Assembly (NCBI GenBank): GCA_037130015.1
Contig: JBAXTU010000020.1
Span: forward strand, 1-13,536
DNA from: JBAXTU01 sp037130015
GTDB lineage: Bacteria > Patescibacteriota > Patescibacteriia > 2-01-FULL-39-33
DNA length: 13,536 nucleotides
Direction of reading: 5' to 3'
The notes under the pieces are model-generated. The model saw nothing but the letters and a program-made list of their open reading frames with translations. It was not told the DNA's origin and made no database searches. Position 1 is the stretch's first letter, and the number at the start of each line of letters is the position of its first letter. A program made the position numbers and the translations under genes. Below, piece after piece: positions 5,909-13,334 of the stretch.

Positions 5909-5979
5909 TGGTGGCACCGGGAGGATTCAGACCTCCGACCTCTATTTTGATAGTGCTCTGGTCACTGAGCTACGGTGCC
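5909..5979 (-). tRNA. tRNA-like gene with a shortened anticodon arm (type unassigned)
   Basis: On the minus strand the acceptor (GGCACCG/CGGTGCC), D-stem (GCTC/GAGC) and T-stem (GGAGG/CCTCC) are all perfect. The discriminator A is followed by an encoded CCA at 5909-5911. Without CCA the molecule is 68 nt, five short of a standard tRNA. The deficit lies between D-arm and T-arm: only CTATCAAAATAG, then AGGTC as variable loop. It can form a 4-bp stem with a 4-base CAAA loop, so no normal anticodon can be assigned. The T-loop is TCTGAAT instead of TTCGAAT, and the D-loop is AGTGACCA without the usual GG. The intact stems argue for recent or ongoing function; the changed loops argue for a pseudogene or a special tRNA-like RNA. 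Confidence 0.6.
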
Positions 5980-5982
5980 AAC

Positions 5983-6174
5983 AAAAAAATCGGGACGCTA
6001 GAAGTTTCTAGACTCGCCAGGAAGGCTATTAAACGAGGAGAATTGATTGAAACAACCCAAGAGTTAGCGGAATTGTTATGAGCATCAAAAAATCCGTCCG
6101 TCCCGATAAGAGGCTTAATTAAACAATTTAAAAGAACAAACATGAAGACAATCGTCTGCAACACTGTCCGTTAG
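5983..6174 (+). pseudogene. Reading-frame remnant interrupted by TGA (unidentified)
   Basis: One + frame is open from the tRNA-like gene to TAG at 6172-6174, apart from a single TGA at 6079-6081. Before the TGA it reads like a helical protein (VSRLARKAIKRGELIETTQELAELL), and after it ASKNPSVPIRGLIKQFKR. No plausible start codon precedes it. It could be a decayed gene fragment. It could also be a non-coding region, because ATCGGGACG (5989-5997) and CGTCCCGAT (6099-6107) form 9-bp inverted arms around 101 bases. I recognise no family. Confidence 0.3.
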
Positions 6175-6175
6175 C

Positions 6176-6213
6176 TTATGGCTTGAATCATATTGATTTA
6201 AGTCATAATTTTT
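6176..6213 (+). terminator. Intrinsic terminator between pth and dprA
   Basis: TTATGGCTTGAATCA (6176-6190) pairs with TGATTTAAGTCATAA (6194-6208), 15 bp with two G-T pairs and loop TAT. TTTTT follows. It is the first terminator after the der-pth genes on the + strand and lies about 120 bases before the dprA start. Confidence 0.8.
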
Positions 6214-6275
6214 ATGGAAAAATTATCAGGAGGAAGACAATTATTCCAAGGACTAACAGACAGAATTACAGACGC

Positions 6276-6303
6276 TTGACCTCTTCAATAAATGGCATAT
6301 TAG
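6276..6303 (+). promoter_or_regulatory. Possible dprA-topA-rel promoter
   Basis: TTGACC (6276-6281), a 16-base spacer and TATTAG (6298-6303) match a sigma70-type promoter moderately well. It lies between the terminator ending at 6213 and ATG 6336, where a promoter is expected. The -10 box matches only four of six positions. Confidence 0.4.
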
Positions 6304-6335
6304 CAGAAGCCAAAAAAAATGTCAACAGTAAAAAA

Positions 6336-7451
6336 ATGACAAATTCAGCAACCAAATTAACCGATGAACAATTGAAATATTGGCTGGCTTGGGCTAGAAT
6401 CAAAAAAATCGGCCCGGTCAGATGGCAAAAACTCATCAATTATTTTCCGAATATGGAAATGGCTTGGCGTGCTGGCCGACAAGAGCTCTTGCCTGTGGGA
6501 CTAGGCGAACAAGTGATAGCAGAAATTATCGCCACCAGATCAATGATTAATCCTGATGAAGAACTCTCCAATTTAAAAAAAGAAAATATAAATATCGTCA
6601 CTATTATTGACGAAGAATATCCTTGGCGACTAAAACAAATTTATGACGCGCCACCAATTTTATTTTATCGTGGCTCACTAGATTGTTTATCTCGCACTTG
6701 CATCGCTGTGGTCGGCACTAGAAAATATTCGCCCTATGGAGAACAGGTGACCGAGGAAATCACAGCCGGCTTGTGCCGTCATGGACTGACTATTGTCTCA
6801 GGCTTGGCCTTGGGCATTGATGCTTTAGCGCATCAAGTGACGCTAAAAAATAATGGCCTCACCGCCGGCATCTTGGGTTCTAGCGTTGATTGGCAAAATG
6901 TTTATCCTTCCAGCAACAGATACTTGGCGCAAAAAATTATTGACTCTGGCGGAATAGTCGCCAGTGAATATCCCATCAATACTTCACCAGCCAAATATAC
7001 TTTTCCCGAACGCAACCGTATTGTCTCTGGCTTGTCATGGGGAGTGCTAGTCATTGAAGCGCCGGAAAGTTCGGGCGCACTCATCACGGCCAAAATTGCT
7101 TTGGAACAAAATCGCGAGGTGCTGGCCGTGCCTGGAAATATTTTTAATCATAACAGTGTTGGCACAAACAATCTCATCAAACAAGGCGCCAAGGTAATTA
7201 CCAAAGCCGAAGATGTTTTGGAAGAATTGGATATTAATACGCTTGAGCAATTGCCACTCCTGCAACCGGAAATAAAAATTTCGCCAGATGAACAAGAAAT
7301 ATTAAAATTATTATCAAAAGAACCAACCCACATTGACAATCTGGCTAAAACGAGTAAAATTAGAATTAACGTGCTCTTAAGTACCTTGACCATGCTGGAA
7401 ATGAAAGGTGTGATCAAGGACATGGGAGGCAAAAATTATATTATCAAATAA
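6336..7451 (+). CDS. dprA: DNA processing protein DprA (Smf)
   Basis: DprA binds incoming single-stranded DNA and loads RecA during natural transformation. From ATG 6336 the protein has 371 residues, a normal length. It starts with a helical SAM/HhH-like region (RIKKIGPVRWQKLINYF). The Rossmann-like core follows, with VGTRKYSPYG (G127-T128-R129), SGLALGIDALAH (from S155), GSSVDWQNVYPSSN, FPERNRIVSG (223-232) and the APESSGALITA and VPGN motifs. The C-terminal ~55 residues form a winged-helix domain (HIDNLAKTSKIRINVLLSTL). The frame is open upstream to a TTG at 6183, but that extension runs across the terminator hairpin and looks unlike DprA, so I reject it. There is no Shine-Dalgarno. topA follows after three bases, a pairing seen in many bacteria. 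Confidence 0.95.
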   Translation: MTNSATKLTDEQLKYWLAWARIKKIGPVRWQKLINYFPNMEMAWRAGRQELLPVGLGEQVIAEIIATRSMINPDEELSNLKKENINIVTIIDEEYPWRLKQIYDAPPILFYRGSLDCLSRTCIAVVGTRKYSPYGEQVTEEITAGLCRHGLTIVSGLALGIDALAHQVTLKNNGLTAGILGSSVDWQNVYPSSNRYLAQKIIDSGGIVASEYPINTSPAKYTFPERNRIVSGLSWGVLVIEAPESSGALITAKIALEQNREVLAVPGNIFNHNSVGTNNLIKQGAKVITKAEDVLEELDINTLEQLPLLQPEIKISPDEQEILKLLSKEPTHIDNLAKTSKIRINVLLSTLTMLEMKGVIKDMGGKNYIIK

Positions 7452-7454
7452 TCC

Positions 7455-9656
7455 ATGAAAAATTTAGTCATCGTTGAGTCTCCCACCAAAGCGAAAACAA
7501 TTTCCAAATTTTTATCCAAGGATTTCAAAGTGGAATCCTCTTTTGGTCATGTGCGCGATTTGCCTTCCAGTAAATTGGGCGTGGACGTGGATCACAATTT
7601 TGAACCCACCTATACCATTCCTACCAAAGCCAAGAAAAAAGTGGCCGAGCTCAAAGCCTTGGCCAAGAAAGCTGACCGTATTTATTATGCAACTGACTCG
7701 GACCGCGAAGGTGAAGCCATTGCTTGGCATTTGGCGCAAATTTTTGGCGAACCTGTCAGCAAGACGGAGCGTATTGCTTTTCATGAAATCACCGAGGAAG
7801 CAGTCAAAGAAGCACTAGCCAATCCTCATCATATTGATCTTAAAATGGTTGATGCCCAGCAAGCCAGACGTATTTTGGATAGATTGGTTGGTTATAAACT
7901 ATCCCCTTTTCTTTGGAAAAAAATTGCCAAAGGACTATCGGCTGGCCGTGTGCAATCCGTGGCCGTGCGCCTAATTGTAGAACGCGAAAGAGAAATTCAA
8001 AATTTTAAATCAGATGAATATTGGGAAGTCATCGGCGATTTTGCCACCAAAAAAAATGAAGTCTTTCAAGCCAAATTAAATAGAATAGACGGCGAAACTT
8101 TGGACAAGCTTTCTATTCATAATCAAGAACAAGCCGATAAAATTTTTGCTGATCTAAAAAATGAAAAATACACCATTGCTGACTTGTCACAAAAACAAAC
8201 CAAACGCAATCCTCTGCCACCGTTTACCACTTCCACGCTTCAACAAGAAGCCAACCGCCGAATGCATTTTTCCGCCAAACAAACTATGATGCTGGCTCAG
8301 CAATTATATGAAGGTATTTCCATTGCCGGCGAAATGACCGGTCTCATCACTTATATGCGTACGGACTCGCAAAATTTGTCACAAAAATTCTTGGACGAAG
8401 CACAGAGCTATTTGAAAAAAAATCTAGGCGACCAGTATAGCGAACTCAGACGATACAAAACCAAAAGCAAAGGTGCGCAAGAAGCTCACGAAGCTATTCG
8501 TCCATCAAGCGCTTTGCGCGAACCAGAAAGCATTAAAGATCATTTGACTCCAACTCAGTTCAGGCTTTATCAACTTATCTGGCAAAGAGCTGTGGCTAGT
8601 CAAATGAGCCCGGCTATCATGGATAGTGCTACCATAGATATTATTGATTCCAAAAATAAATATAATTTTCACGCCACTGGGCAAGTCATTAAGTTTGATG
8701 GTTTCTTAAAAATTTATCCAGGCTCCACTCAGGAAGAATTATTGCCAGTCGTGAAGCAAGGTGAAAATATTGATTGCCAAAAAATTGACCCGCAACAAAA
8801 ATTCACCCAACCGCCAGCCCGATATAGCGACGCTACACTGGTCAAACAACTTGAAGAAAAAGGTATTGGCCGTCCTTCTACTTATGCGCCAACTATTGCC
8901 ACGGTTATTGCCAGAAATTATGTGGAGCGTGAAAAAGACAAACGACTAAAACCGACTGAAATCGCTTTCTTGGTCAATGACCTACTCGTAGAACATTTCT
9001 CCGATATTGTTGATTATGATTTTACGGCTGACATGGAAAAGCAACTGGACGAAATTGCCGAAGGCGAAAAAGATTGGCAACCAGTTATTAATGATTTTTA
9101 TCAACCCTTCAATAAAAATCTTATGATCAAAGAAAAAGAACTCACCAAAAAAGAACTCACCGAAGAAAAAACCGACGAGGTGTGCGAAAAATGCAACTCA
9201 CCCATGGTCATTAAAATCGGCCGATTCGGCAAATTCTTGGCTTGCTCCAATTATCCTACTTGTAAGAACACCAAAAAAATAAATAGCTCTGGCGAAATCA
9301 CAGAAAAAGCCAAACCAGAACTGCTTGATGAAAAATGTCCTGATTGCGGTTTGCCACTGGTGGCGCGCCAAGGAAAATTCGGCAGTTTCAAAGGTTGTAG
9401 TGGCTATCCCAAATGCAAATATATCAAAAAAGAAGCAGCCGAGGATTTGCATGTCAAATGCCCGGCTTGCAAAGAAGGCAATATCGTTGCCAAGCACAGC
9501 CGACGCGGAGTCTTCTATGCGTGCGATCAGTATCCCAAATGTAAAACCGCTTTTAACAGCAAACCGCTGGAAGAAAAATGCCCTGACTGTGGCTGGCCCA
9601 TGATCGGCACGGCCAGTGGCACCAAGTGTGGCAACAAAGAATGCGGGAATGAATAA
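7455..9656 (+). CDS. topA: DNA topoisomerase I
   Basis: TopA is a type IA topoisomerase that relaxes negative supercoils by cutting one strand and forming a 5'-phosphotyrosine link. The Toprim domain opens the protein (VIVESPTKAKTI, with E8) and carries the DSDREGEA acidic motif (D81, D83, E85). The active-site Tyr is Y300 in ITYMRTDS. The C-terminal region from about residue 577 has three full Cys4 zinc ribbons of the topoisomerase type, each with CxxC followed by G(R/K)FG-like and C..YPxCK segments (the third is SRRGVFYAC). A shorter fourth Cys cluster ends the protein (CPDCGWPM, then CGNKECGNE). At 733 residues it is of typical length. It follows dprA by three bases and precedes rel by five, without Shine-Dalgarno sequences, so the three are probably one operon. 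Confidence 0.97.
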   Translation: MKNLVIVESPTKAKTISKFLSKDFKVESSFGHVRDLPSSKLGVDVDHNFEPTYTIPTKAKKKVAELKALAKKADRIYYATDSDREGEAIAWHLAQIFGEPVSKTERIAFHEITEEAVKEALANPHHIDLKMVDAQQARRILDRLVGYKLSPFLWKKIAKGLSAGRVQSVAVRLIVEREREIQNFKSDEYWEVIGDFATKKNEVFQAKLNRIDGETLDKLSIHNQEQADKIFADLKNEKYTIADLSQKQTKRNPLPPFTTSTLQQEANRRMHFSAKQTMMLAQQLYEGISIAGEMTGLITYMRTDSQNLSQKFLDEAQSYLKKNLGDQYSELRRYKTKSKGAQEAHEAIRPSSALREPESIKDHLTPTQFRLYQLIWQRAVASQMSPAIMDSATIDIIDSKNKYNFHATGQVIKFDGFLKIYPGSTQEELLPVVKQGENIDCQKIDPQQKFTQPPARYSDATLVKQLEEKGIGRPSTYAPTIATVIARNYVEREKDKRLKPTEIAFLVNDLLVEHFSDIVDYDFTADMEKQLDEIAEGEKDWQPVINDFYQPFNKNLMIKEKELTKKELTEEKTDEVCEKCNSPMVIKIGRFGKFLACSNYPTCKNTKKINSSGEITEKAKPELLDEKCPDCGLPLVARQGKFGSFKGCSGYPKCKYIKKEAAEDLHVKCPACKEGNIVAKHSRRGVFYACDQYPKCKTAFNSKPLEEKCPDCGWPMIGTASGTKCGNKECGNE

Positions 9657-9661
9657 ATCCT

Positions 9662-11122
9662 ATGCCATTAAACCCGCAAAATCAATTAGCCATTTTTTTA
9701 TCTACCATAGAAAAAAACTATTCCGCATCTGATTTGGAATTGGTAAAATTGGCCTATGATTTTGCCTCTGAAGCGCACGAAGGCCAAACACGCGCCTCGG
9801 GTGATCCCTATATTCTCCACCCCTTGGCCACAGCCCAAAAACTGGCCGAGATGCAACTTGATTTACCAACAATTATTGCCGGCCTGCTTCATGATGTGCC
9901 TGAAGATACAGCTGTCTCGCTAAAAGAAGTAGAAAAAAACTTTGGCAAAGAAGTGGCTGGCTTGGTGGAAGGAATAACCAAGCTTGGCAAACTAAAATAT
10001 CGTGGCATGGAACGCTATGCAGAAAATCTGCGTAAAATGTTTGTAGCCATGAGCGATGACATCCGTGTAATCCTGATAAAATTTGCAGATCGCATTCACA
10101 ATCTCAAAACTTTAGACGCCTTAAAGCCGGAAAAACAATTGCGTATTGCGCGTGAGTCTCTAGAAATTTATGCGCCCATTGCTGACAGGCTGGGTATTGG
10201 TCATATCAAAGGCGAACTGGAAGACTTATCATTCAAATATGTGTACCCGCAAGAATATGCCTGGATGATGACAATTTTGCCTCAAGAGTATGAAGCCAAA
10301 GAAAAATCCTTAGAAAAAGTGCGACAAAAAGTGGAAGTGGAGTTGGAAAAAAATAATATACCCACAGGGGGTATATTAATTCAAGGTCGCACCAAGCATT
10401 TGTACAGTTTGTATAAAAAATTAATCAGACCACACATTAATCGTGATTTATCCAAAATTTATGACCTTATTGCTCTGAGATTAATTGTGCCCACAGTGGC
10501 TGATTGTTATAGCGCATTGGGCATTTTGCACAGCATGTATCGCCCTATGCCCAATCGCATCAAAGACTATATCGCCCAGCCAAAACCCAATGGCTACAAA
10601 TCGCTTCATACCACTATCTTTACCGACGACGGTGAAATCGTGGAATTCCAAATCCGCACTCCCCGCATGCACGAAGAAGCCGAGTATGGCATTGCCGCTC
10701 ATTGGAATTACAAAGAAGACAATAGTAATTTACAAAAAAATAATATCAAATGGCTGAGTGAACTAGTAGAATGGCAAAAACAAATCCAAGATAATGACCA
10801 ATTTTTGCAAACCGTAAAATTTGATATTTTTCAAAATCGTATTTTCGTGTTCACGCCTAAAGGTGATGTTATTGATCTGCCAGAAGGCGCCACGCCCATT
10901 GATTTTGCCTATCACTTGCACAGCAACATAGGAGACAAATGTGTTGGCGCGCGTGTCAATGAACAGCTCATGCGTCTGGACTCGGAACTTAAAAGCGGAG
11001 ACATTGTGGAAATTATTATAGACAAAAACCGCAAAGGCCCAAGCACTGATTGGCTGGAAATGGCGCACACTTCCATGGCCAAAAGTAAAATCAAAAATTC
11101 TTTGAATAAACTGAGGAAATAA
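9662..11122 (+). CDS. rel: RelA/SpoT-family (p)ppGpp synthetase/hydrolase, C-terminally short
   Basis: The family makes and breaks the stringent-response alarmone (p)ppGpp. The hydrolase half is intact by motif: R44, H53, H77-D78, E81-D82 and the FADRIHN signature with D143 and N147. The synthetase half is also intact: GRTKHLYSLYKK (242-253), IYDLIALR (266-273), NGYKSLHTT (310-318) and EFQIRTPRMHEEAEYGIAAHW (328-348). A TGS domain (about 393-452, VFTPKGDVIDLPEGATPIDFAYHLH) follows. The protein stops at 486 residues, about 30 after the TGS, whereas full-length Rel has around 730. The helical, zinc-finger and ACT domains that sense the ribosome are missing. The end is a clean stop followed by a terminator, so this is not a cut at the window edge. 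Dual activity is inferred from motifs. Confidence 0.95.
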   Translation: MPLNPQNQLAIFLSTIEKNYSASDLELVKLAYDFASEAHEGQTRASGDPYILHPLATAQKLAEMQLDLPTIIAGLLHDVPEDTAVSLKEVEKNFGKEVAGLVEGITKLGKLKYRGMERYAENLRKMFVAMSDDIRVILIKFADRIHNLKTLDALKPEKQLRIARESLEIYAPIADRLGIGHIKGELEDLSFKYVYPQEYAWMMTILPQEYEAKEKSLEKVRQKVEVELEKNNIPTGGILIQGRTKHLYSLYKKLIRPHINRDLSKIYDLIALRLIVPTVADCYSALGILHSMYRPMPNRIKDYIAQPKPNGYKSLHTTIFTDDGEIVEFQIRTPRMHEEAEYGIAAHWNYKEDNSNLQKNNIKWLSELVEWQKQIQDNDQFLQTVKFDIFQNRIFVFTPKGDVIDLPEGATPIDFAYHLHSNIGDKCVGARVNEQLMRLDSELKSGDIVEIIIDKNRKGPSTDWLEMAHTSMAKSKIKNSLNKLRK

Positions 11123-11137
11123 AAAATTATTAAAATA

Positions 11138-11167
11138 AAAGAGACGCGAGTTTAATCGCGTCTCTTT
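11138..11167. terminator. Bidirectional terminator between rel and parB
   Basis: AAAGAGACGCGA and TCGCGTCTCTTT form a perfect 12-bp stem with loop GTTTAA between two convergent genes. On the minus strand it is followed by TTTTATTTTAA. On the + strand the U-rich tail is shorter. Confidence 0.88.
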
Positions 11168-11178
11168 AAAAAATAAAT

Positions 11179-12060
11179 TTATCCAATTCGGCTCAAAATA
11201 TTATCCAATTCCTCCTCAGAAAAAAATCTGATAATAATCTGCCCTTGACCGCCGAATTTTTTGATTTCCACTTTGGTATTTAAAGTTTGTTGCAAAATAT
11301 CTTCTTTAGCTCTGGTCTCAGGATCATAATTGACTTTGCGGATATTTTTTTTGATCACCACTTCTTTGGTGGCACGTTCGGTCTCACGAACATTCATATT
11401 ATTACTTAAAATCTTTTTGAGCAGAATATCCTGATCCTCAAATGGCAGGGCAGCCAACATGCGCGCATGGCCTTCGGAAATTTTTTCATCCCAAATCGCC
11501 TGTTGCACCTCTTGAGTGGTATTTAAAATACGAATAGTATTGGTAATGGCCGGCCGGCTTTTGCCCAGTCTCTTGGACAATTCTTCTTGAGTGATATTGA
11601 ATTCGTCCAATAATTTGCGATAGGCCAAAGCGGTTTCCATGGCATTTAAATCTTTGCGCTGAAGATTTTCAATGAGCGCGATTTCCATTTTTTTCTGCTC
11701 GGAAAAATCACGCACAATAGACGGAATGGTTCTGAGCCCAACTAATTTTGAAGCGCGCCAACGTCTTTCACCAGCAATCAGTTGATAGCCATCTTCAAAC
11801 TTGGTGACAATAATAGGTTGAATAACTCCATGCTCTTTGATGCTCGCGGCCAGTTCGTTTAGATCATTTTCATCCCAATGACTGCGTGGCTGATGAGGAT
11901 TGGGCGTTATTCTGTCCACGCTAATTTCTATCACCTGCTCGTTGCCGGTCAAAATAGCGCTAATAGGAGAAGCAACTCCATCATCCAAATCCAGATTTAT
12001 TCTTTTGCTAGGAATAAGCGAGCCAAGTCCTCGGCCCAAACCGCCAGTTGTTTTTTGCAT
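11179..12060 (-). CDS. parB: Chromosome partitioning protein ParB (Spo0J family)
   Basis: ParB binds parS sites, uses CTP to slide as a clamp along DNA, and works with ParA to segregate the chromosome. The N-terminus GLGRGLGSLIP is the ParA-contact motif. The CTP-binding ParB/Srx fold follows, with NPHQPR (54-59), GERRWRAS (97-104) and ENLQRKDLN (131-139). A helix-turn-helix (about 157-178, TQEELSKRLGKSRPAITNTI) and SEGHARML (195-202) complete the DNA-binding part. The C-terminal ~60 residues probably dimerise. At 293 residues it has the usual size. It lies 17 bases after parA, so the two are probably co-transcribed. The AT-only gap contains TATAAT-like bases, but no -35 box is convincing. 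No parS consensus was found by eye. Confidence 0.96.
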   Translation of the reverse strand: MQKTTGGLGRGLGSLIPSKRINLDLDDGVASPISAILTGNEQVIEISVDRITPNPHQPRSHWDENDLNELAASIKEHGVIQPIIVTKFEDGYQLIAGERRWRASKLVGLRTIPSIVRDFSEQKKMEIALIENLQRKDLNAMETALAYRKLLDEFNITQEELSKRLGKSRPAITNTIRILNTTQEVQQAIWDEKISEGHARMLAALPFEDQDILLKKILSNNMNVRETERATKEVVIKKNIRKVNYDPETRAKEDILQQTLNTKVEIKKFGGQGQIIIRFFSEEELDNILSRIG

Positions 12061-12077
12061 AATATTATAATAAAAAA

Positions 12078-12848
12078 TTAATAAATTTTGGTTTGATCAA
12101 TAAACTCTCTGGCCAAACGTTCATAAGCTTTGGCGCCTTTTGATTTTGGATCATAACTCAGAATGGTTTTGCCATGACTGGGCGCTTCTGATAAGCGAAC
12201 ACTTCGGGGAATAACCGAGCGAAAAATTTTATTGGGAAAATGGCGATACAGCTCCATCAAAACATCATTGGCCAAACGAAAACGGCTGTCATACATAGTG
12301 AGCACTGCGCCCAAAATATCCAAATCCGGTTTGATATTTTCTTTGATAAGTCCGATAGTAGACATCAACTGACCCAAACCTTCAAGCGCATAATATTCTG
12401 CTTGTACTGGAATAAGCACCTGGCTAGAAGCAACCAGGCCATTGATAGTGAGCAGTCCAAGAGATGGCGGGCAATCAATAATAATATAATCAAAATCGTT
12501 TTTTACTTCTAACAAATTGTCATACAGCCGAAATTCACGCCTGTCCAGGCCGACCAATTCAACATTGGCGCCAGCTAACGACATAGTGGAGGGAGCCAGT
12601 TTGTAAAAATCATGCTGAGTGTCCAGCATTACGTCATTAAAAGAATGCGGACCAGTGAGCACTTCATATACGCCTTTTTCTAATTCGTCGCGAATAATTC
12701 CCAAGCCAGAAGTGGCATTACTTTGTGGATCTAAATCCACAAGCAAGACAGATTTTCCCAACGTGCTCAAATAAGCCGAGAGATTAACAGCGGTCGTGGT
12801 TTTGCCCACACCGCCTTTTTGATTTACTACGGAAATTATCTGTCCCAT
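12078..12848 (-). CDS. parA: Chromosome partitioning ATPase ParA (Soj)
   Basis: ParA is a deviant Walker-type ATPase that forms nucleoid-bound dimers and moves ParB-parS complexes. The deviant Walker A is QKGGVGKTT (10-18, signature K11 and catalytic K16). The A' motif is VDLDPQ (D40), and Walker B is IIIDCPPSLG (D125). The conserved VQAEYYALEGLGQL segment (148-161) is also present. At 256 residues it matches chromosomal ParA without an extra N-terminal DNA-binding domain, unlike type Ia plasmid ParA. The start is fixed by MGQIISVVNQ, which is standard for the family. It lacks a Shine-Dalgarno. The promoter -10 box ends six bases before the ATG, so the mRNA is predicted to be leaderless. Confidence 0.97.
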   Translation of the reverse strand: MGQIISVVNQKGGVGKTTTAVNLSAYLSTLGKSVLLVDLDPQSNATSGLGIIRDELEKGVYEVLTGPHSFNDVMLDTQHDFYKLAPSTMSLAGANVELVGLDRREFRLYDNLLEVKNDFDYIIIDCPPSLGLLTINGLVASSQVLIPVQAEYYALEGLGQLMSTIGLIKENIKPDLDILGAVLTMYDSRFRLANDVLMELYRHFPNKIFRSVIPRSVRLSEAPSHGKTILSYDPKSKGAKAYERLAREFIDQTKIY

Positions 12849-12854
12849 GGTTAT

Positions 12855-12883
12855 ATTATAGCATAAATCAAAAAAAATGGAAA
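12855..12883 (-). promoter_or_regulatory. parA promoter, probably giving a leaderless mRNA
   Basis: On the minus strand, TTTCCA, a 17-base spacer and TATAAT preceded by TGC (extended -10) form a good promoter. Six bases (ATAACC) separate the -10 box from the parA ATG, the same geometry as der. Confidence 0.75.
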
Positions 12884-12892
12884 AACGACCCA

Positions 12893-13141
12893 GTGACCGT
12901 ATTTAATAATTTATCCAAATTAAAAGTTGGCGATAAATTATATATCGAGGATGAAAAACAGCAAATTATTACTTTTGTAGTACGTCAAAGCCGAAGCTAT
13001 AATCTGAAAGCCGATGCGACAAATGTCTTCATTTCTGATGACGGCAAAGCGCATCTTAATTTGATTACCTGCGAAGGGGCGTGGAATAGTAAAACTCAAA
13101 GTTATCCCAAACGGCTGGTGATATTTGCGGATAAAGAATAG
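12893..13141 (+). pseudogene. 3' remnant of a sortase gene
   Basis: The 82 residues from GTG 12893 match the C-terminal half of a sortase. They include VGDKLYIEDEKQQIITFVV and then LITCEGAWN with the catalytic Cys. KRLVIFADKE follows, with the Arg expected after the Cys. Sortases cleave a sorting signal and link surface proteins through a thioester on this Cys. Missing are the N-terminal membrane anchor and the strand carrying the catalytic His, so the fragment cannot be an active transpeptidase alone. The frame stays open upstream through the parA promoter, but without a start codon or ribosome site. The truncation ends at the divergent parA promoter, which suggests a deletion or rearrangement there. 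A specific sortase class is not assigned. Confidence 0.8.
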
Positions 13142-13171
13142 AGGGAGATTTTTGTTTTAGTAGATTTGTAG

Positions 13172-13243
<72 letters not shown>

Positions 13244-13251
13244 AAAAAATG

Positions 13252-13325
13252 TTGCGGGGGTCGGACTCGAACCGACGACCTGCGGGTTATGGGCCCGCCG
13301 AGCTGCCAGGCTGCTCTACCCCGCG
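13252..13325 (-). tRNA. Initiator tRNA-fMet(CAT)
   Basis: The bacterial initiator hallmarks are present: an unpaired C1-A72, the A11-U24 pair in the D-stem (GAGC/GCTC), and three consecutive G-C pairs at the base of the anticodon loop (GCGGG/CCCGC). The anticodon loop is CCCATAA, so position 33 is C and not the near-universal U. The T-arm is GTCGG-TTCGAGT-CCGAC. CCA is not encoded. Confidence 0.95.
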
Positions 13326-13334
13326 ATGTGTAAG

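Noticed and set aside
6079..6081. In-frame TGA as recoded glycine or selenocysteine
   Set aside because: TGA ends der in this window, no SECIS-like element or tRNA with a TCA anticodon is seen, and the frame has no start codon.
6183..6335. N-terminal extension of dprA from TTG 6183
   Set aside because: It overlaps the terminator hairpin, lacks a ribosome site, adds 51 residues unlike DprA, and ATG 6336 gives a normal-length protein.
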